From NCBI GenBank assembly GCA_039033855.1, contig JBCCBV010000005.1, forward strand, positions 62,001 to 126,000: DNA of 64,000 bases, read 5' to 3'. Below the pieces are notes generated by a model. That model was given only the letters and a program-made list of their open reading frames with translations. It did no database searches and was not told the origin of the DNA. Position numbers and translations under genes: made by a program. This DNA is from JBCCBV01 sp039033855. GTDB taxonomy: Bacteria; Planctomycetota; Phycisphaerae; Phycisphaerales; Phycisphaeraceae. Shown piece by piece: positions 1 through 8,864 of the stretch (position 1 is the stretch's first letter; each line of letters begins with the position of its first letter).

Positions 1-871
1 CGTCTCTCAGATAGGCCTGGGCCCCGGGCGCCGGAAAGAACGCGTCGTTCTTCCCCCAGACGATCAGCATCGGCGGTTGGTGCTGGCGCAGGTACGCCTG
101 CCATTGCGGGTACAGCGCGACGTTGTTGCGGTAGTCGTAAAACAGGTCGAGCTGGACGCGGTGCTGCCTTGGTCGCGAGAGCTTCATGAAGTCGAGGTTC
201 CAGTTGTCGGGGAGGATCGCGCCCGGGTTCCGCGTGCCGTGCGTGTACTGCCAGCGGAGGCCTTCGAGCCCGAACACGTTCTCGGCGATCTGATGTTCGA
301 GCTCGGGGGTCCGCTGTTTCCAGTACTCGAAAATGGGTCCCCAACCGGCCTCGCCCAGGCCTTCTTCATAGGCGTTGCCGTTCATGACGACGAAGCCCCG
401 CACGCGCTCGGGGTGGGCGGTGGCGATGCGGTATCCGATCGGGGCCCCGTAGTCCTGGATCATCAAGACGTAGCGGTCGATCCCGCGCTGCTCCAGGAAG
501 GCGTTCGTCACGGCCGCCAGACCGTCGAACGTGTATTCGAATTGTTCTGGGTCGGGATAGTCGCTGTCGCCAAACCCAGGGTAATCCGGGGCGATCACGA
601 AGTAGTCATCGCCCAAGGCCGCGAGGACTTCCCGATACATGTGGGAAGAGCTGGGGAAGCCGTGCAACAACACCACGGCCAGCCGGGATGGATCGCCCGC
701 TTCGCGCGAAAAAATCTTGATCCCGCCCACATCGGTCACCTGGTACCGCACCTGCGGCGGGACTGCGTGGTCAGCGGTTGCGTGCGTGTTGTGCGTGGCG
801 CCGAGGCCTTGGCAACCGGTGAGTAAGAACGAAAGGAGCGCAACGCCCCCGATGCATGCTGCGATTTTCAT
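1..871 (-). CDS. alpha/beta-fold hydrolase lipoprotein (haloalkane dehalogenase/epoxide hydrolase-like), 3' end outside window
   Basis: This gene starts at the ATG at 871 and runs off the left edge, leaving about 290 residues. The N-terminus is a lipoprotein signal with lipobox LTGC (Cys20), so the protein is probably membrane-anchored in the periplasm. An oxyanion-hole motif HGFPSS lies at residues 70-75. The nucleophile elbow is QDYG with Asp140 in place of Ser, as in haloalkane dehalogenases and epoxide hydrolases, and WGKND (Asp276) fits the acid position. The catalytic His would lie beyond the window. The Asp nucleophile argues against an esterase; the substrate cannot be told. A -10-like TAAGAT ends 7 nt before the ATG. 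Confidence 0.8.
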   Translation of the reverse strand, partial: MKIAACIGGVALLSFLLTGCQGLGATHNTHATADHAVPPQVRYQVTDVGGIKIFSREAGDPSRLAVVLLHGFPSSSHMYREVLAALGDDYFVIAPDYPGFGDSDYPDPEQFEYTFDGLAAVTNAFLEQRGIDRYVLMIQDYGAPIGYRIATAHPERVRGFVVMNGNAYEEGLGEAGWGPIFEYWKQRTPELEHQIAENVFGLEGLRWQYTHGTRNPGAILPDNWNLDFMKLSRPRQHRVQLDLFYDYRNNVALYPQWQAYLRQHQPPMLIVWGKNDAFFPAPGAQAYLRD

Positions 872-878
872 GGCCGGC

Positions 879-884
879 ATCTTA
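879..884 (-). promoter_or_regulatory. -10-like TAAGAT, leaderless-type promoter for the hydrolase
   Basis: TAAGAT on the minus strand ends 7 nt before the ATG at 871, which would place transcription start at or next to the start codon. No Shine-Dalgarno is visible. It is one of a recurring set in this window. Confidence 0.45.
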
Positions 885-1097
885 AGGTTGCCTGTCCGGA
901 CGACAATCAACTGGCGTGCGCCCGTCAGGCGGCGCGCCTCAATACGTCGCCAAGGGTCGCAGCTGCTGGCGTTTTGCGGCGCGGTCAGCCAATACCGAAT
1001 GCGCAAATCGCCGATCTGGAGCCGGATAGGAATGTCCTATCGGCCGAAGAGTCCGGTTTGGGCGAAGGCTGGCTCCGGGCTTACAAGTCGTGCGCAA

Positions 1098-1170
<73 letters not shown>

Positions 1171-1244
1171 GGCGTGCGGGCCGGTGTTTCTCGGCTCCGC
1201 GTCGCGGAGTTTCGGCGCGGCGGTCGGCCGTGTCAACCACAGGC

Positions 1245-1295
1245 GGCCTCGTCGGGTAGGCCGGGGCCTCGTCGGGCTAGGCCGGGGCTTCGTAG
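1245..1295 (+). repeat. 2.5-copy tandem repeat of 20-21 bp in a promoter region
   Basis: Two near-identical units (1245-1264 and 1265-1285) begin GGCCTCGTCGGG and end in TAGGCCGG. A partial third copy (1286-1295) runs into the TAGACT -10-like box of the next gene. The array therefore lies directly on the presumed promoter of the BamD-like gene. Confidence 0.7.
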
Positions 1296-1298
1296 ACT
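1293..1298 (+). promoter_or_regulatory. -10-like TAGACT, leaderless-type promoter for the BamD-like gene
   Basis: TAGACT ends 6 nt before the ATG at 1305. There is no Shine-Dalgarno in between and no clear -35 by eye. Confidence 0.5.
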
Positions 1299-1304
1299 GC
1301 CCTC

Positions 1305-2537
1305 ATGACCCGACGCGCACCCCGCTCAGCGGCCAGGCTTCTCGCGCCCTGCGGCTTGGCGCTGGGGCTGGCGGGGGGGCTCGGACCGGTGCCGGCCGTC
1401 TACGGCCAGCCCGAGGCGTCCGAAGCATCACCCGAGGCGACCCAGTCGCAGCAGCGGTATGAGCTCGGTGTTGACGGCTGGCAAGCGCTGGGCCCTCGGC
1501 GTCCCGACCCGGCTTCGCCGCTTGGGCGGCTCGCCGCGGTGCGTGCGCTCCTGGCTCAGTCGGTCGAAGCGCTCGAGGCCGGCGAGGAAGACCGCTCTCA
1601 AGAGATCGCGCAGCAGGCCGTCGACCTGGGCGAGGCCTGGCTCGAAGATTTCCCACGAACGGGCTTAGAAGCCGAGGCCCGCTTGCTGCTCGGCGACGCC
1701 AAGGCCGCGTCGGGCGAGCTGTACCGGGCGCTCACCGACTACGAGGTGGTCGCCGCGGGATTTCCGGGGTCGGAGCAGTTCATCGATGCGCTCTGGCGGC
1801 AGTACGAGATCGGCCTCCGCCTGGCGGGGGGCGAGTCGCTGGTGCCGGTGCTGGGGTTTTTCAAGTCGCCGGGCCCGAAGCTGGGCGAGGAACTGCTGAT
1901 CCGCATCCAGGAGCGGGCGCCGGGCTCGGTCGTGGGCGAGGACGCTTCGTTCGCGTTGGCGGACTACTACTATCAACGGCGCGAGATGGGGCAGGCGGCC
2001 GTGGCGTACGAGCTGTTCCTGGCCAACTACCCACGCAGTCGTCGGCGGGAATGGGCGCTCTTACGGCTGATCAACTCCAGCCTCGGCCGGTTCCGCGGGC
2101 CCCGATTCGACGCCACGGTGCTCATCGAAGCGAGCGAACGGATCCTGCAATATGAACAGGAGTTCCCCGCCACGGCCGACCGGGTTTCGGGCTTCCGCCT
2201 GCGTATCCGCGAAGCGCTCGCCGAGCGCGACCTGCTCAACGGCCAGTGGTTCGAGACCCGGGGCAAGGGCATCTCTGCCGCGGTGCTGTACCGGGCCGTG
2301 GTGTTGGACTATCCCGAAACCGCGGCGGCGCGGCGGGCGCTTGCGCGCTTGGGCGACCTCGATGTCGACCTTGGGCGCCTGGACCCGCCCACGTCGAGTT
2401 CGCTGGCGTCGCTGCCTGTGGACACGCCTTTTTCCGAGCCGACCGAGCCTGAGCCCGGGGTGGTTCCGCCCGCCGAACGGCCGTCGCGCGAAGACCTGTC
2501 CCCGCCGGTTCAGCGCGAGCTCGATCGCTTACCCTGA
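1305..2537 (+). CDS. BamD-like secreted TPR protein
   Basis: A 410-residue protein with an N-terminal signal peptide (roughly residues 1-34, ending near AVYGQ) without an obvious lipobox Cys. From about residue 80 to 350 it has tetratricopeptide-type helical pairs, including a segment with paired Leu/Ala/Tyr positions such as ALADYYYQRREMGQAAVAY, typical of BamD/YbgF outer-membrane assembly proteins. It is longer than E. coli BamD (about 245). The C-terminus is Pro/Glu-rich and probably disordered. Four nucleotides separate it from lptE, which fits an envelope-biogenesis operon. A role in outer-membrane protein assembly is inferred from the fold and neighbours; a generic TPR adaptor is the alternative. 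Confidence 0.75.
   Translation: MTRRAPRSAARLLAPCGLALGLAGGLGPVPAVYGQPEASEASPEATQSQQRYELGVDGWQALGPRRPDPASPLGRLAAVRALLAQSVEALEAGEEDRSQEIAQQAVDLGEAWLEDFPRTGLEAEARLLLGDAKAASGELYRALTDYEVVAAGFPGSEQFIDALWRQYEIGLRLAGGESLVPVLGFFKSPGPKLGEELLIRIQERAPGSVVGEDASFALADYYYQRREMGQAAVAYELFLANYPRSRRREWALLRLINSSLGRFRGPRFDATVLIEASERILQYEQEFPATADRVSGFRLRIREALAERDLLNGQWFETRGKGISAAVLYRAVVLDYPETAAARRALARLGDLDVDLGRLDPPTSSSLASLPVDTPFSEPTEPEPGVVPPAERPSREDLSPPVQRELDRLP
2530..2535 (+). promoter_or_regulatory. possible internal -10-like TACCCT before lptE
   Basis: TACCCT ends 6 nt before the lptE ATG at 2542 and overlaps the 3' end of the preceding gene. The spacing matches the window-wide pattern, but lptE may simply be read through from upstream. 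Confidence 0.3.
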
Positions 2538-2541
2538 CCTC

Positions 2542-3072
2542 ATGCGACACCGACCCGTTTTACGCCCTGCCACGGCCTTGATCTGGACCTGCCTCGCGTG
2601 TCTTAGCCTGACCGGCCTATTCGGTTGCGGTTATCAGACCGCCGAGCTGTACCCCGAGCAATACACCACCGTGGCGGTGCCGATTTTCGAGAACCGCACA
2701 TCGAGCCCGCGGGTCGAAAACGCGGTGACCGAGGCGCTGATCAAAGAGATCGAGCAGCGCACGCCATATCGCGTGGTGCCGCCCGGGTCGGCCCAGACGC
2801 TGCTGAGCGGCGAGGTGGTCGGGTGGGACAACGACCTGCTCAGCCGGACCCGGACCGGGGGCGTGCCGCAGGAGCTCGAAGCCGTGGTGACGGTCAACTT
2901 CCGCTGGCGCGACCTTCAGACCGGCGAGGTGCTGGTGAGCCGCTCGGGCTTCTCCGCGGTCGGCCGCTACAGCCCGACCCGCCAGCTGGGCGAGCGCCCG
3001 GAGATCGGCCAGGCCGCCGCGGTGCAGGGGCTGGCGCGCGACGTGGTCTCCACGCTGCGGACCGATTGGTAA
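2542..3072 (+). CDS. lptE: LPS assembly lipoprotein LptE
   Basis: A 176-residue lipoprotein. The signal ends in lipobox LFGC with Cys29, followed by GYQTAELYP. The next stretch, VAVPIFENRT, is the hallmark of the LptE family (Gram-negative lipopolysaccharide transport at the outer membrane, partner of LptD). The rest shows the family's mixed alpha/beta pattern ending VSTLRTDW. The ATG at 2542 is chosen because the reading frame further upstream is a shadow of the preceding gene and lacks a signal sequence. It lies 4 nt after the BamD-like gene and 95 nt before ftsH. Its presence implies an LPS-bearing outer membrane. Confidence 0.85.
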   Translation: MRHRPVLRPATALIWTCLACLSLTGLFGCGYQTAELYPEQYTTVAVPIFENRTSSPRVENAVTEALIKEIEQRTPYRVVPPGSAQTLLSGEVVGWDNDLLSRTRTGGVPQELEAVVTVNFRWRDLQTGEVLVSRSGFSAVGRYSPTRQLGERPEIGQAAAVQGLARDVVSTLRTDW

Positions 3073-3167
3073 GCCGTCCGGCCCGACGGGCTCGGGGCCG
3101 CTAGGATCGACACGCTCGGGCCTTTTCGTGACAGCCCGACGCCCCGAAGGCCGATACGAGACACAGC

Positions 3168-5219
3168 GTGCCCAAGCCCGAACCCAAGAGCGACAAGCCC
3201 GAGCCGTCCGGCAACGGCAAGAAACCCGCCGGCAAGCCCCCGGGGCTGATGTCGCGCGGCGTGGGCTGGGTGCTCTTGGCCGGCCTGCTGGTCGTGCTGG
3301 TGGTGATGATCAACACCTCCGGCGCCGGGCCGAAAGAGGTTGACATCACCGAGTTTGTGGCCCACGCCCGGGCCGGTGACTTCGACCCCAACGAACCCGT
3401 GCTCAGCGAGCGCACCGCCTTTACCGGCACGCTGAAAGAGGGCGTGTCGGTCGGTGGCGAAGAGGTGCCCGGCGGCAAGATCAAGGCCGTCATCGGCGAG
3501 GGCAAAGGCCAGTACTGGACCTTCCAGCTCCAAGAGGCGAGCCCGGACCTGCAGATCCGCGAAAAAGTCGACAGCAACATGCTGACGATGGTGCTGTTCA
3601 CCTTCGGGCCGATCCTGCTGATCGCGCTGCTGATCTACTTTTTCTTCTTCCGGGCGATGCGCTCGGGCGGCGGCGGGCCGGGCATGCTCGGCAGCTTCGG
3701 GCGGTCGCGCCACAAGGTGCTCAGCAAAGAGCACAGCACGGTGACGCTCGACGACGTGGCCGGCATCGACGAGGCCAAGGACGAAGTCAAAGAGATCATC
3801 GAGTTCCTGAAGAACCCCAAGAAGTTCCAACGGCTGGGCGGCCGGGTGCCGCGCGGCGTGCTGATGGTGGGCAACCCGGGCTGCGGCAAAACGCTGCTGG
3901 CCAAGGCCGTGGCGGGCGAGGCCGACGTGCCGTTCTTCTCGATCTCCGGCTCGGACTTTGTCGAGATGTTCGTGGGCGTGGGCGCCAGCCGGGTGCGCGA
4001 CCTGTTCAAGCAGGCCAAGGACTCGGCGCCATGCATCATCTTCCTGGATGAAATCGACGCGGTCGGTCGTCGGCGTGGCTCGGGGTTCTCCTCCGGCGGG
4101 CACGACGAGCGTGAGCAGACCCTCAACGCCATCCTGGTCGAGATGGACGGGTTCGACAGCTCGGACCAGGTGATCGTGATCGCGTCGACCAACCGGGCCG
4201 ACGTGCTCGACCCTGCGCTCGTGCGTCCGGGCCGGTTCGACCGCCAGGTGCACGTGCCCATGCCCGACATCAAGGGCCGGATGGACATCCTCAAGGTGCA
4301 CAGCCGGAAGATCAAGCTCTCACCCGCGGTGGACATGGAAAAAATCGCCCGCGGCACGCCGATGTTCTCCGGCGCCGAGCTCGAAGCGGTGATCAACGAG
4401 GCCGCCATCATGGCCACGATGGGCAACAAGGACTTCGTCGAGCACGAAGACCTCGAAGAAGCCCGCGACAAGGTGCGCTATGGGCGCAGCCGCCGGTCGG
4501 CGCGCATCGAGGAGGATGAGCGCCGCGTCATCGCCTACCACGAGGCCGGCCATGCCGTACTGATGTACTTCGACGACGACTCCGAGCCGCTGCACAAGGT
4601 CACGATCATCCCGCGAGGCCCCAGCCTGGGCTCGACGATGATGCTGCCCGAGCAGGACCGGCACATCATGTCCAAGAGGCGCCTGCTGGCAATGATGCGC
4701 GTTTCCTACGGCGGCCGTATCGCCGAGGAGATGTTCACCGGAGACCAGTACAACGGCACCGGTGGCGACATCCGCCAGGCCAACGGCATCGCCAAAGCCA
4801 TGGTCATGGAATACGGGATGTCCGAAAAGGTCGGCTTCCGGCTGTTCGGAGACGACAGCAAGCAGAACCCCTGGGACGCTCCGGACCCGATCTCCAACGA
4901 AACCGCCAAGCTGCTCGACGACGAGGTCGCCAAGCTCATCGAAACCACCTACGCCCAGGCTAAGCAGATCATCGAAGACCACCGCCAGCAGTGCGCGGAC
5001 CTGGCCGAGGCGCTGCTCAAGCACGAAACGCTGACCGCCGAGGAGGTCAAGCGCGTGATGGACGGCGAAGGTCTCAACAAAGCCACCGTCAGCGAGCTGC
5101 TCCAAGCCGAGCGCGAAAAGCTGGCGTCGACGAAAGAGGCGGAAGCGAAGCCCGAACCGACTTCCACTGAGCCGCCCGAAGAGAACGCCGGGCCCGGCGT
5201 CATGCCCAGCCCGGCCTAG
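3168..5219 (+). CDS. ftsH: ATP-dependent zinc metalloprotease FtsH
   Basis: A 683-residue inner-membrane AAA+ protease that degrades misfolded membrane and short-lived proteins. The start is GTG at 3168. Two membrane segments (about 31-48 and 136-163) flank a periplasmic domain. The AAA domain has Walker A GNPGCGKT (235-242), Walker B FLDEID (near 293) and a second region of homology around 340-360. The zinc site is HEAGH (458-462), with a downstream Asp in TGGDIRQAN as likely third ligand. Walker A is slightly unusual (most FtsH have GPPGTGKT). The last 40 residues are Glu/Pro-rich and look disordered. It probably has its own promoter (TAGGAT at 3102-3107). Confidence 0.97.
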   Translation: MPKPEPKSDKPEPSGNGKKPAGKPPGLMSRGVGWVLLAGLLVVLVVMINTSGAGPKEVDITEFVAHARAGDFDPNEPVLSERTAFTGTLKEGVSVGGEEVPGGKIKAVIGEGKGQYWTFQLQEASPDLQIREKVDSNMLTMVLFTFGPILLIALLIYFFFFRAMRSGGGGPGMLGSFGRSRHKVLSKEHSTVTLDDVAGIDEAKDEVKEIIEFLKNPKKFQRLGGRVPRGVLMVGNPGCGKTLLAKAVAGEADVPFFSISGSDFVEMFVGVGASRVRDLFKQAKDSAPCIIFLDEIDAVGRRRGSGFSSGGHDEREQTLNAILVEMDGFDSSDQVIVIASTNRADVLDPALVRPGRFDRQVHVPMPDIKGRMDILKVHSRKIKLSPAVDMEKIARGTPMFSGAELEAVINEAAIMATMGNKDFVEHEDLEEARDKVRYGRSRRSARIEEDERRVIAYHEAGHAVLMYFDDDSEPLHKVTIIPRGPSLGSTMMLPEQDRHIMSKRRLLAMMRVSYGGRIAEEMFTGDQYNGTGGDIRQANGIAKAMVMEYGMSEKVGFRLFGDDSKQNPWDAPDPISNETAKLLDDEVAKLIETTYAQAKQIIEDHRQQCADLAEALLKHETLTAEEVKRVMDGEGLNKATVSELLQAEREKLASTKEAEAKPEPTSTEPPEENAGPGVMPSPA

Positions 5220-5223
5220 GGCC

Positions 5224-5243
5224 GTTCTCTTTCGATTGAGAAC
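5224..5243 (+). terminator. weak hairpin downstream of ftsH
   Basis: GTTCTC (5224-5229) and GAGAAC (5238-5243) form a 6-bp stem right after the ftsH stop. There is no T-tract, so termination here is doubtful. It lies between two convergent genes. Confidence 0.3.
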
Positions 5244-5255
5244 GACGCAGCGCGA

Positions 5256-5675
5256 TTAGCCGCCCGCGGTCATGTCGTACATGAACTCTTCGCGCACGAT
5301 CTTGCCGTCTTGGACGGTGTAGAGGCAGACCTCTTCCATCGTGTGGCGGTGGCCGGCCATGGGTCCGGTTTTGGGGGTGACGTCGATGCTCATCCACACC
5401 GCAACCCGGTCGCCGTGGGCGTAGGGGCCCTTGACGTCGCCGCCGTGGATCTCGTGGTTTTCGTTCCACCATTCCTGCTTGGCTTTGACCGCTTCGATGC
5501 CGTTGACCTCGGCCGGGTGCCCCGCCATGCCGCAGACTTCCACACTTGTGATGTCGTCGGCGTAGAGCTCCGACGCGGCCTCTTCGTACTTCCCCTGGCC
5601 ACACAATTCGACCAGGCGTTTGCCGACCTGCAGGGCAGACAGATATTCAGGCGACAGTTCGGGCATTTCAGACAT
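5256..5675 (-). CDS. SnoaL/NTF2-like fold protein
   Basis: A 139-residue single-domain protein. Its pattern of an N-terminal helix (LSALQVGKRLVELCGQGKYE), an early YADD loop, then alternating strands (GDRVAVWMSIDV; EEVCLYTVQDGKIVREEFMY) is that of the SnoaL/NTF2-like cone fold, used by small cyclases, isomerases and ligand binders. There is no specific catalytic signature to choose between these, and no signal peptide. It sits convergent to ftsH and divergent from ruvA, with no functional neighbour. The function is unknown. Confidence 0.75.
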   Translation of the reverse strand: MSEMPELSPEYLSALQVGKRLVELCGQGKYEEAASELYADDITSVEVCGMAGHPAEVNGIEAVKAKQEWWNENHEIHGGDVKGPYAHGDRVAVWMSIDVTPKTGPMAGHRHTMEEVCLYTVQDGKIVREEFMYDMTAGG

Positions 5676-5745
5676 GGCAGAGTCCTAGCGGTAACGGCGA
5701 TGAAGCAGGGAAGGCGGCCGAACGTCGGCGGCCCGCGACGCCGTG

Positions 5746-5751
5746 TAGGGT
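5746..5751 (+). promoter_or_regulatory. -10-like TAGGGT, leaderless-type promoter for ruvA
   Basis: TAGGGT ends 6 nt before the ruvA ATG at 5758, with no Shine-Dalgarno between. Confidence 0.45.
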
Positions 5752-5757
5752 ACCGCG

Positions 5758-6438
5758 ATGATCTCGCGCATTGAAGGTCAACTGAACGCACTCGGTGACG
5801 ACGCCGCGGCACTGATCGTGGCGCCCGGCGTGACCATCGACGTGCTGCTGCCGCCCATCGCCGTGGATGCGCTGCGCGACCGTGTCGGTCAGCGGGTCGA
5901 GCTGCACACCCATCTGTTCCTCGAAAGCCAGGGCCAGGGCGTGGTGATGCTGCCCCGGCTCGCGGGGTTTACAAGCCCGGCCGACCGCGCGTTCTACCTG
6001 CTGCTGACCGGCGTGAAGGGCATCGGCCTGCGGCGCGGGCTGCGGGTGCTTGCGATGCCCGTGGCCGACATCGCGTCGGCGGTCGTGGGGGCAGAGTTGG
6101 CGGTCATCCAAAAGCTGCCGGAGATCGGCAAAAAGACCGCCGAGTCGCTGGTGCTGGCCCTGCGCGACAAGGTGGCGCCGTTTGTATCGCTCGACGAACT
6201 GGCCGGCGGGGCCCCAAGCGGTTCGCGAGGTCGAGCAGGCGTTGCCGACGTGGTCCTTGGCGGATCGACCGAGCTCGCTGGCGCCGCGGGATTGGCTGTC
6301 GCCACGCTGGTTCAGTTGGGCGAAGAAGTCGCTTCTGCCACCCGCCGGGTCCAACGGGTGATGTTGGCCGAGCCCGGGTTGGAAGAATCTGACCAGGCCG
6401 AGCCGATCGTCGCCGCGGCGCTGCGTTTCGAGGGGTGA
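5758..6438 (+). CDS. ruvA: Holliday junction DNA helicase subunit RuvA
   Basis: A 226-residue protein that binds four-way junctions and recruits RuvB for branch migration. The N-terminal OB domain (1-64) starts MISRIEGQL. Two helix-hairpin-helix motifs follow: TGVKGIG (84-90) and LPEIGKKTA (120-128). A linker leads to the RuvB-binding third domain (about 175-226). It is slightly longer than usual (about 200). No ruvB or ruvC lies next to it, unlike many bacteria. Its 3' end overlaps a convergent gene by 127 bp. Confidence 0.95.
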   Translation: MISRIEGQLNALGDDAAALIVAPGVTIDVLLPPIAVDALRDRVGQRVELHTHLFLESQGQGVVMLPRLAGFTSPADRAFYLLLTGVKGIGLRRGLRVLAMPVADIASAVVGAELAVIQKLPEIGKKTAESLVLALRDKVAPFVSLDELAGGAPSGSRGRAGVADVVLGGSTELAGAAGLAVATLVQLGEEVASATRRVQRVMLAEPGLEESDQAEPIVAAALRFEG

Positions 6439-7304
6439 GCCTTGGGGTGAACGGCCGCCACGCCCGGCGGGGTGTCCGGCGCCGCGTCGTGTGGCGTTTG
6501 CAGCGCTGCTAGCGCACGGTTGCGCAGGGCTTCGATGTCTTTCGGCTCGGTGGGCAGCGTGCCAGCCTTGGCTTGCATGACGCCGTGAATCAGCGTGATG
6601 GACGCGCCGGGCGCGAGATCGATTTCGAGGTGCAGCCGGAAGTCGCGTGCGCCGTCGGTCGCGATGCGCGGGTGGGACCATCGGCCGGGCTCAGGGGCGA
6701 AGAAAGCCACACTGGGGCGGGCCTGCCCCGCCGGCTGACGGGCGAGCAGGGTGCGGGCCTCTGCGGGCACAGGGTCGTCGCCCAGCCGGCCGGCCTCGGT
6801 GTAGACCACGGCGCCGCCGGCGCCCAAGCGGGTCGCCACGTCGATGCGCAGCCGCAGGGGCTCGTCCCCGGGGTGGGAAATCCGATCGCGATAGCAGGCC
6901 AGGTTCAGGGCCGGGTCGATGCGGACCTGCCGAACCACGCGAAGGCCGCCGGCCGACCCCACGAACCGCCAGGCGCCTGGCCCCACGGCGATGGGCCGGT
7001 CTCCGGGCGCAGGCCCCGGCGTGAACTGTCTCCCGTTGATGGACAATGCGCCGGCCAAGTCGAACGCGTCGTGTTGTCCATCCACGATCCGGCCGCGCGG
7101 GTCGAAGTCCCACGGGGCAGCCGGCTCATCGGTCACTGCCGCCGAGGCGTTCAACACGGCGTGCCGTGCCGTTGGATGCTTACGTGCAGTGGAGGATGAG
7201 GGCGTAAAAACTTGCGCTTGCTGGCATAGGACGGCTATGCAAATCACCAGCTCGGCGAATCGTTTGGCTCGGCGCGAGAGGGGTTGGTAAACAAATGGCG
7301 TCAT
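6312..7304 (-). CDS. hypothetical secreted protein overlapping the ruvA 3' end
   Basis: A 330-residue ORF with a hydrophobic N-terminal segment (about residues 15-34) that could be a signal peptide. The middle shows beta-rich segments (INGRQFTPG; LRLRIDVATRLGAGGAVVY; FRLHLEIDLAPGASITLIHGVM) suggestive of a beta-sandwich, but I do not recognise a family. The last 42 residues are encoded antisense to the end of ruvA and look unlike the rest (Ser/Arg/Thr-rich). This suggests the original stop was lost or the end is wrong. It lies 123 nt downstream of prpD on the same strand. It may be a planctomycete-specific protein. Confidence 0.55.
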   Translation of the reverse strand: MTPFVYQPLSRRAKRFAELVICIAVLCQQAQVFTPSSSTARKHPTARHAVLNASAAVTDEPAAPWDFDPRGRIVDGQHDAFDLAGALSINGRQFTPGPAPGDRPIAVGPGAWRFVGSAGGLRVVRQVRIDPALNLACYRDRISHPGDEPLRLRIDVATRLGAGGAVVYTEAGRLGDDPVPAEARTLLARQPAGQARPSVAFFAPEPGRWSHPRIATDGARDFRLHLEIDLAPGASITLIHGVMQAKAGTLPTEPKDIEALRNRALAALQTPHDAAPDTPPGVAAVHPKAHPSKRSAAATIGSAWSDSSNPGSANITRWTRRVAEATSSPN

Positions 7305-7427
7305 CGTGGGCCATGGTCTCGGGTTGTCGGGTGGCGGGCAACGCAGATTTGCGTCGTTGCTTGTAACGGTGAAGCGGCGCCAAGCCGGACCCAGTAGTGA
7401 GACTAGCCTTGCGCTGGTATTGCACCC

Positions 7428-8864
7428 TTAACCTTCGGCGACGGTCAGGTCGATCCACTCGTGCACGGGCAGGGCGTCGAGCGCATCGGCATCGTCGAAC
7501 AGGCTAAGCAGGCGGGTGGCGCGTTCTGGGGGTAGGGCATGAGCGAGGCTGTCCGCGAGCTTTTGACGGAGCTGCGGGACGCCCTCGGCCCGGCGTCGGC
7601 GGTGGCCGATGGGGTACTCCACCGCGACCGGCTCGGTCTTGTCGCCGCCCCGGAAGAGCACCTGCACGGCGTTGCCGATCGAACGCTTGTCGGGGTCGAG
7701 ATAGTCGCGCGTGTAGTCGGGGTGCTCGACGACCTGCATCTTGGCGCGTAGCGCATCGATGCGCGGGTCGGCGGCGGCGGCGTCTTCGTAGTGCTCAGCG
7801 GTCAGTCGGCCGTGGATCAAGCCGATAGCGGTCATGTACTGCAGGCAGTGGTCGCGGTCGGCGGGGTTGGTCAAGGGGCCGGTCTTGTCGATGATGCGGA
7901 CCGCCGACTCCTGGGTACGGATCTCGACGCGCTCGATGTCGTCGAGCCGGTCGGCGACCTGCGGGTGCAACGCGATGCCCGCTTCGACGGCCGTTTGCGC
8001 GTGAAACTCTGCGGGGAACGAGATCTTGAAGAGGATGTTCCGCATCACGTAGTCGCCCAGTGGTCGGGCCAGCGTGATCGGTTTACCGTCGAACAGCGTG
8101 TCTTGGAACCCCCAGCCCTTGGCGGACAGGGCGGTGGGATAGCCCATCTCACCGGCGCGGGCGAGCAGGGCCAGGCGTACGGCCCGGCTGGTAGCGTCGC
8201 CGGCGGCCCAGCTCTTGCGCGAGCCGGTGTTGGGGAAGTGCCGGTAGGTGCGCAGGGCCCCGCCGTCGAGCCAGGCGTTGGACACGGCGCTTAGGGTCTG
8301 CTCTCGGGTGCACCCCAGTATCACGGCGGCCGCGGCGGTTGAGGCGATGCGCACCAGCAGCACGTGGTCGAGCCCGACGCGGTTGAACGCGTTGTCGAGC
8401 GCGAGCACGCCCTGGATTTCGTAAGCGCGGATGGCGGCGGTCAGCGCGTCGCGCACGGTGATCGGGGTGCCTTGCCGGGCGAGGTAGTCGGCGCAGGCCA
8501 GGATGGCGCCGAAGTTGTCCGACGGGTGGCCCCACTCGGCGGCGAGCCAGGTGTCGTTGAAGTCGAGCCAGCGGATCATGGCGCCCTGGTTGAACGCCGC
8601 CGCGACCGGGTCGAGCCGGGCGCCGGTGCCGATGACGCGGGCGCCGTCTTGCATCTCGGCACCGGGCACGACCGGGCCGAGCAGCTTGGTGCACGCGGGG
8701 TACCGCAGCGCGAGTAGCGCGCAGCCGAGGCTGTCCATCAGGCACAGGCGCGCGGTGACATAGGCCTCTTCGCTGAAGTCGGCCGGGCCATGGGCGTAGT
8801 CGGCGAGCGCGGTCAAGACCGCGTCGGGCGTCCGTTCGGGATTAGCGCTGCTCGAGTGGGACAT
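7428..8864 (-). CDS. prpD: MmgE/PrpD-family 2-methylcitrate dehydratase
   Basis: A 478-residue cytosolic enzyme that dehydrates 2-methylcitrate in the methylcitrate cycle of propionyl-CoA oxidation. Its length and sequence fit the MmgE/PrpD family: the N-terminal helical domain includes DSLGCALLALRYPAC, IRWLDFNDTWLAAEWGHPSD and the substrate-lid region GSRKSWAAGDATSRAV. It is the last gene of prpB-prpC-prpD, and its ATG (8864) overlaps the end of prpC by 23 bp. The operon makes the assignment firm. No prpF/acnD is present, which fits the Fe-S-independent PrpD route. Confidence 0.93.
   Translation of the reverse strand: MSHSSSANPERTPDAVLTALADYAHGPADFSEEAYVTARLCLMDSLGCALLALRYPACTKLLGPVVPGAEMQDGARVIGTGARLDPVAAAFNQGAMIRWLDFNDTWLAAEWGHPSDNFGAILACADYLARQGTPITVRDALTAAIRAYEIQGVLALDNAFNRVGLDHVLLVRIASTAAAAVILGCTREQTLSAVSNAWLDGGALRTYRHFPNTGSRKSWAAGDATSRAVRLALLARAGEMGYPTALSAKGWGFQDTLFDGKPITLARPLGDYVMRNILFKISFPAEFHAQTAVEAGIALHPQVADRLDDIERVEIRTQESAVRIIDKTGPLTNPADRDHCLQYMTAIGLIHGRLTAEHYEDAAAADPRIDALRAKMQVVEHPDYTRDYLDPDKRSIGNAVQVLFRGGDKTEPVAVEYPIGHRRRRAEGVPQLRQKLADSLAHALPPERATRLLSLFDDADALDALPVHEWIDLTVAEG

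Noticed and set aside
2967..4301. 444-codon minus-strand frame opposite ftsH
   Set aside because: The plus strand is unmistakably ftsH. The antisense reads as His/Ala/Gly-rich low-complexity sequence.
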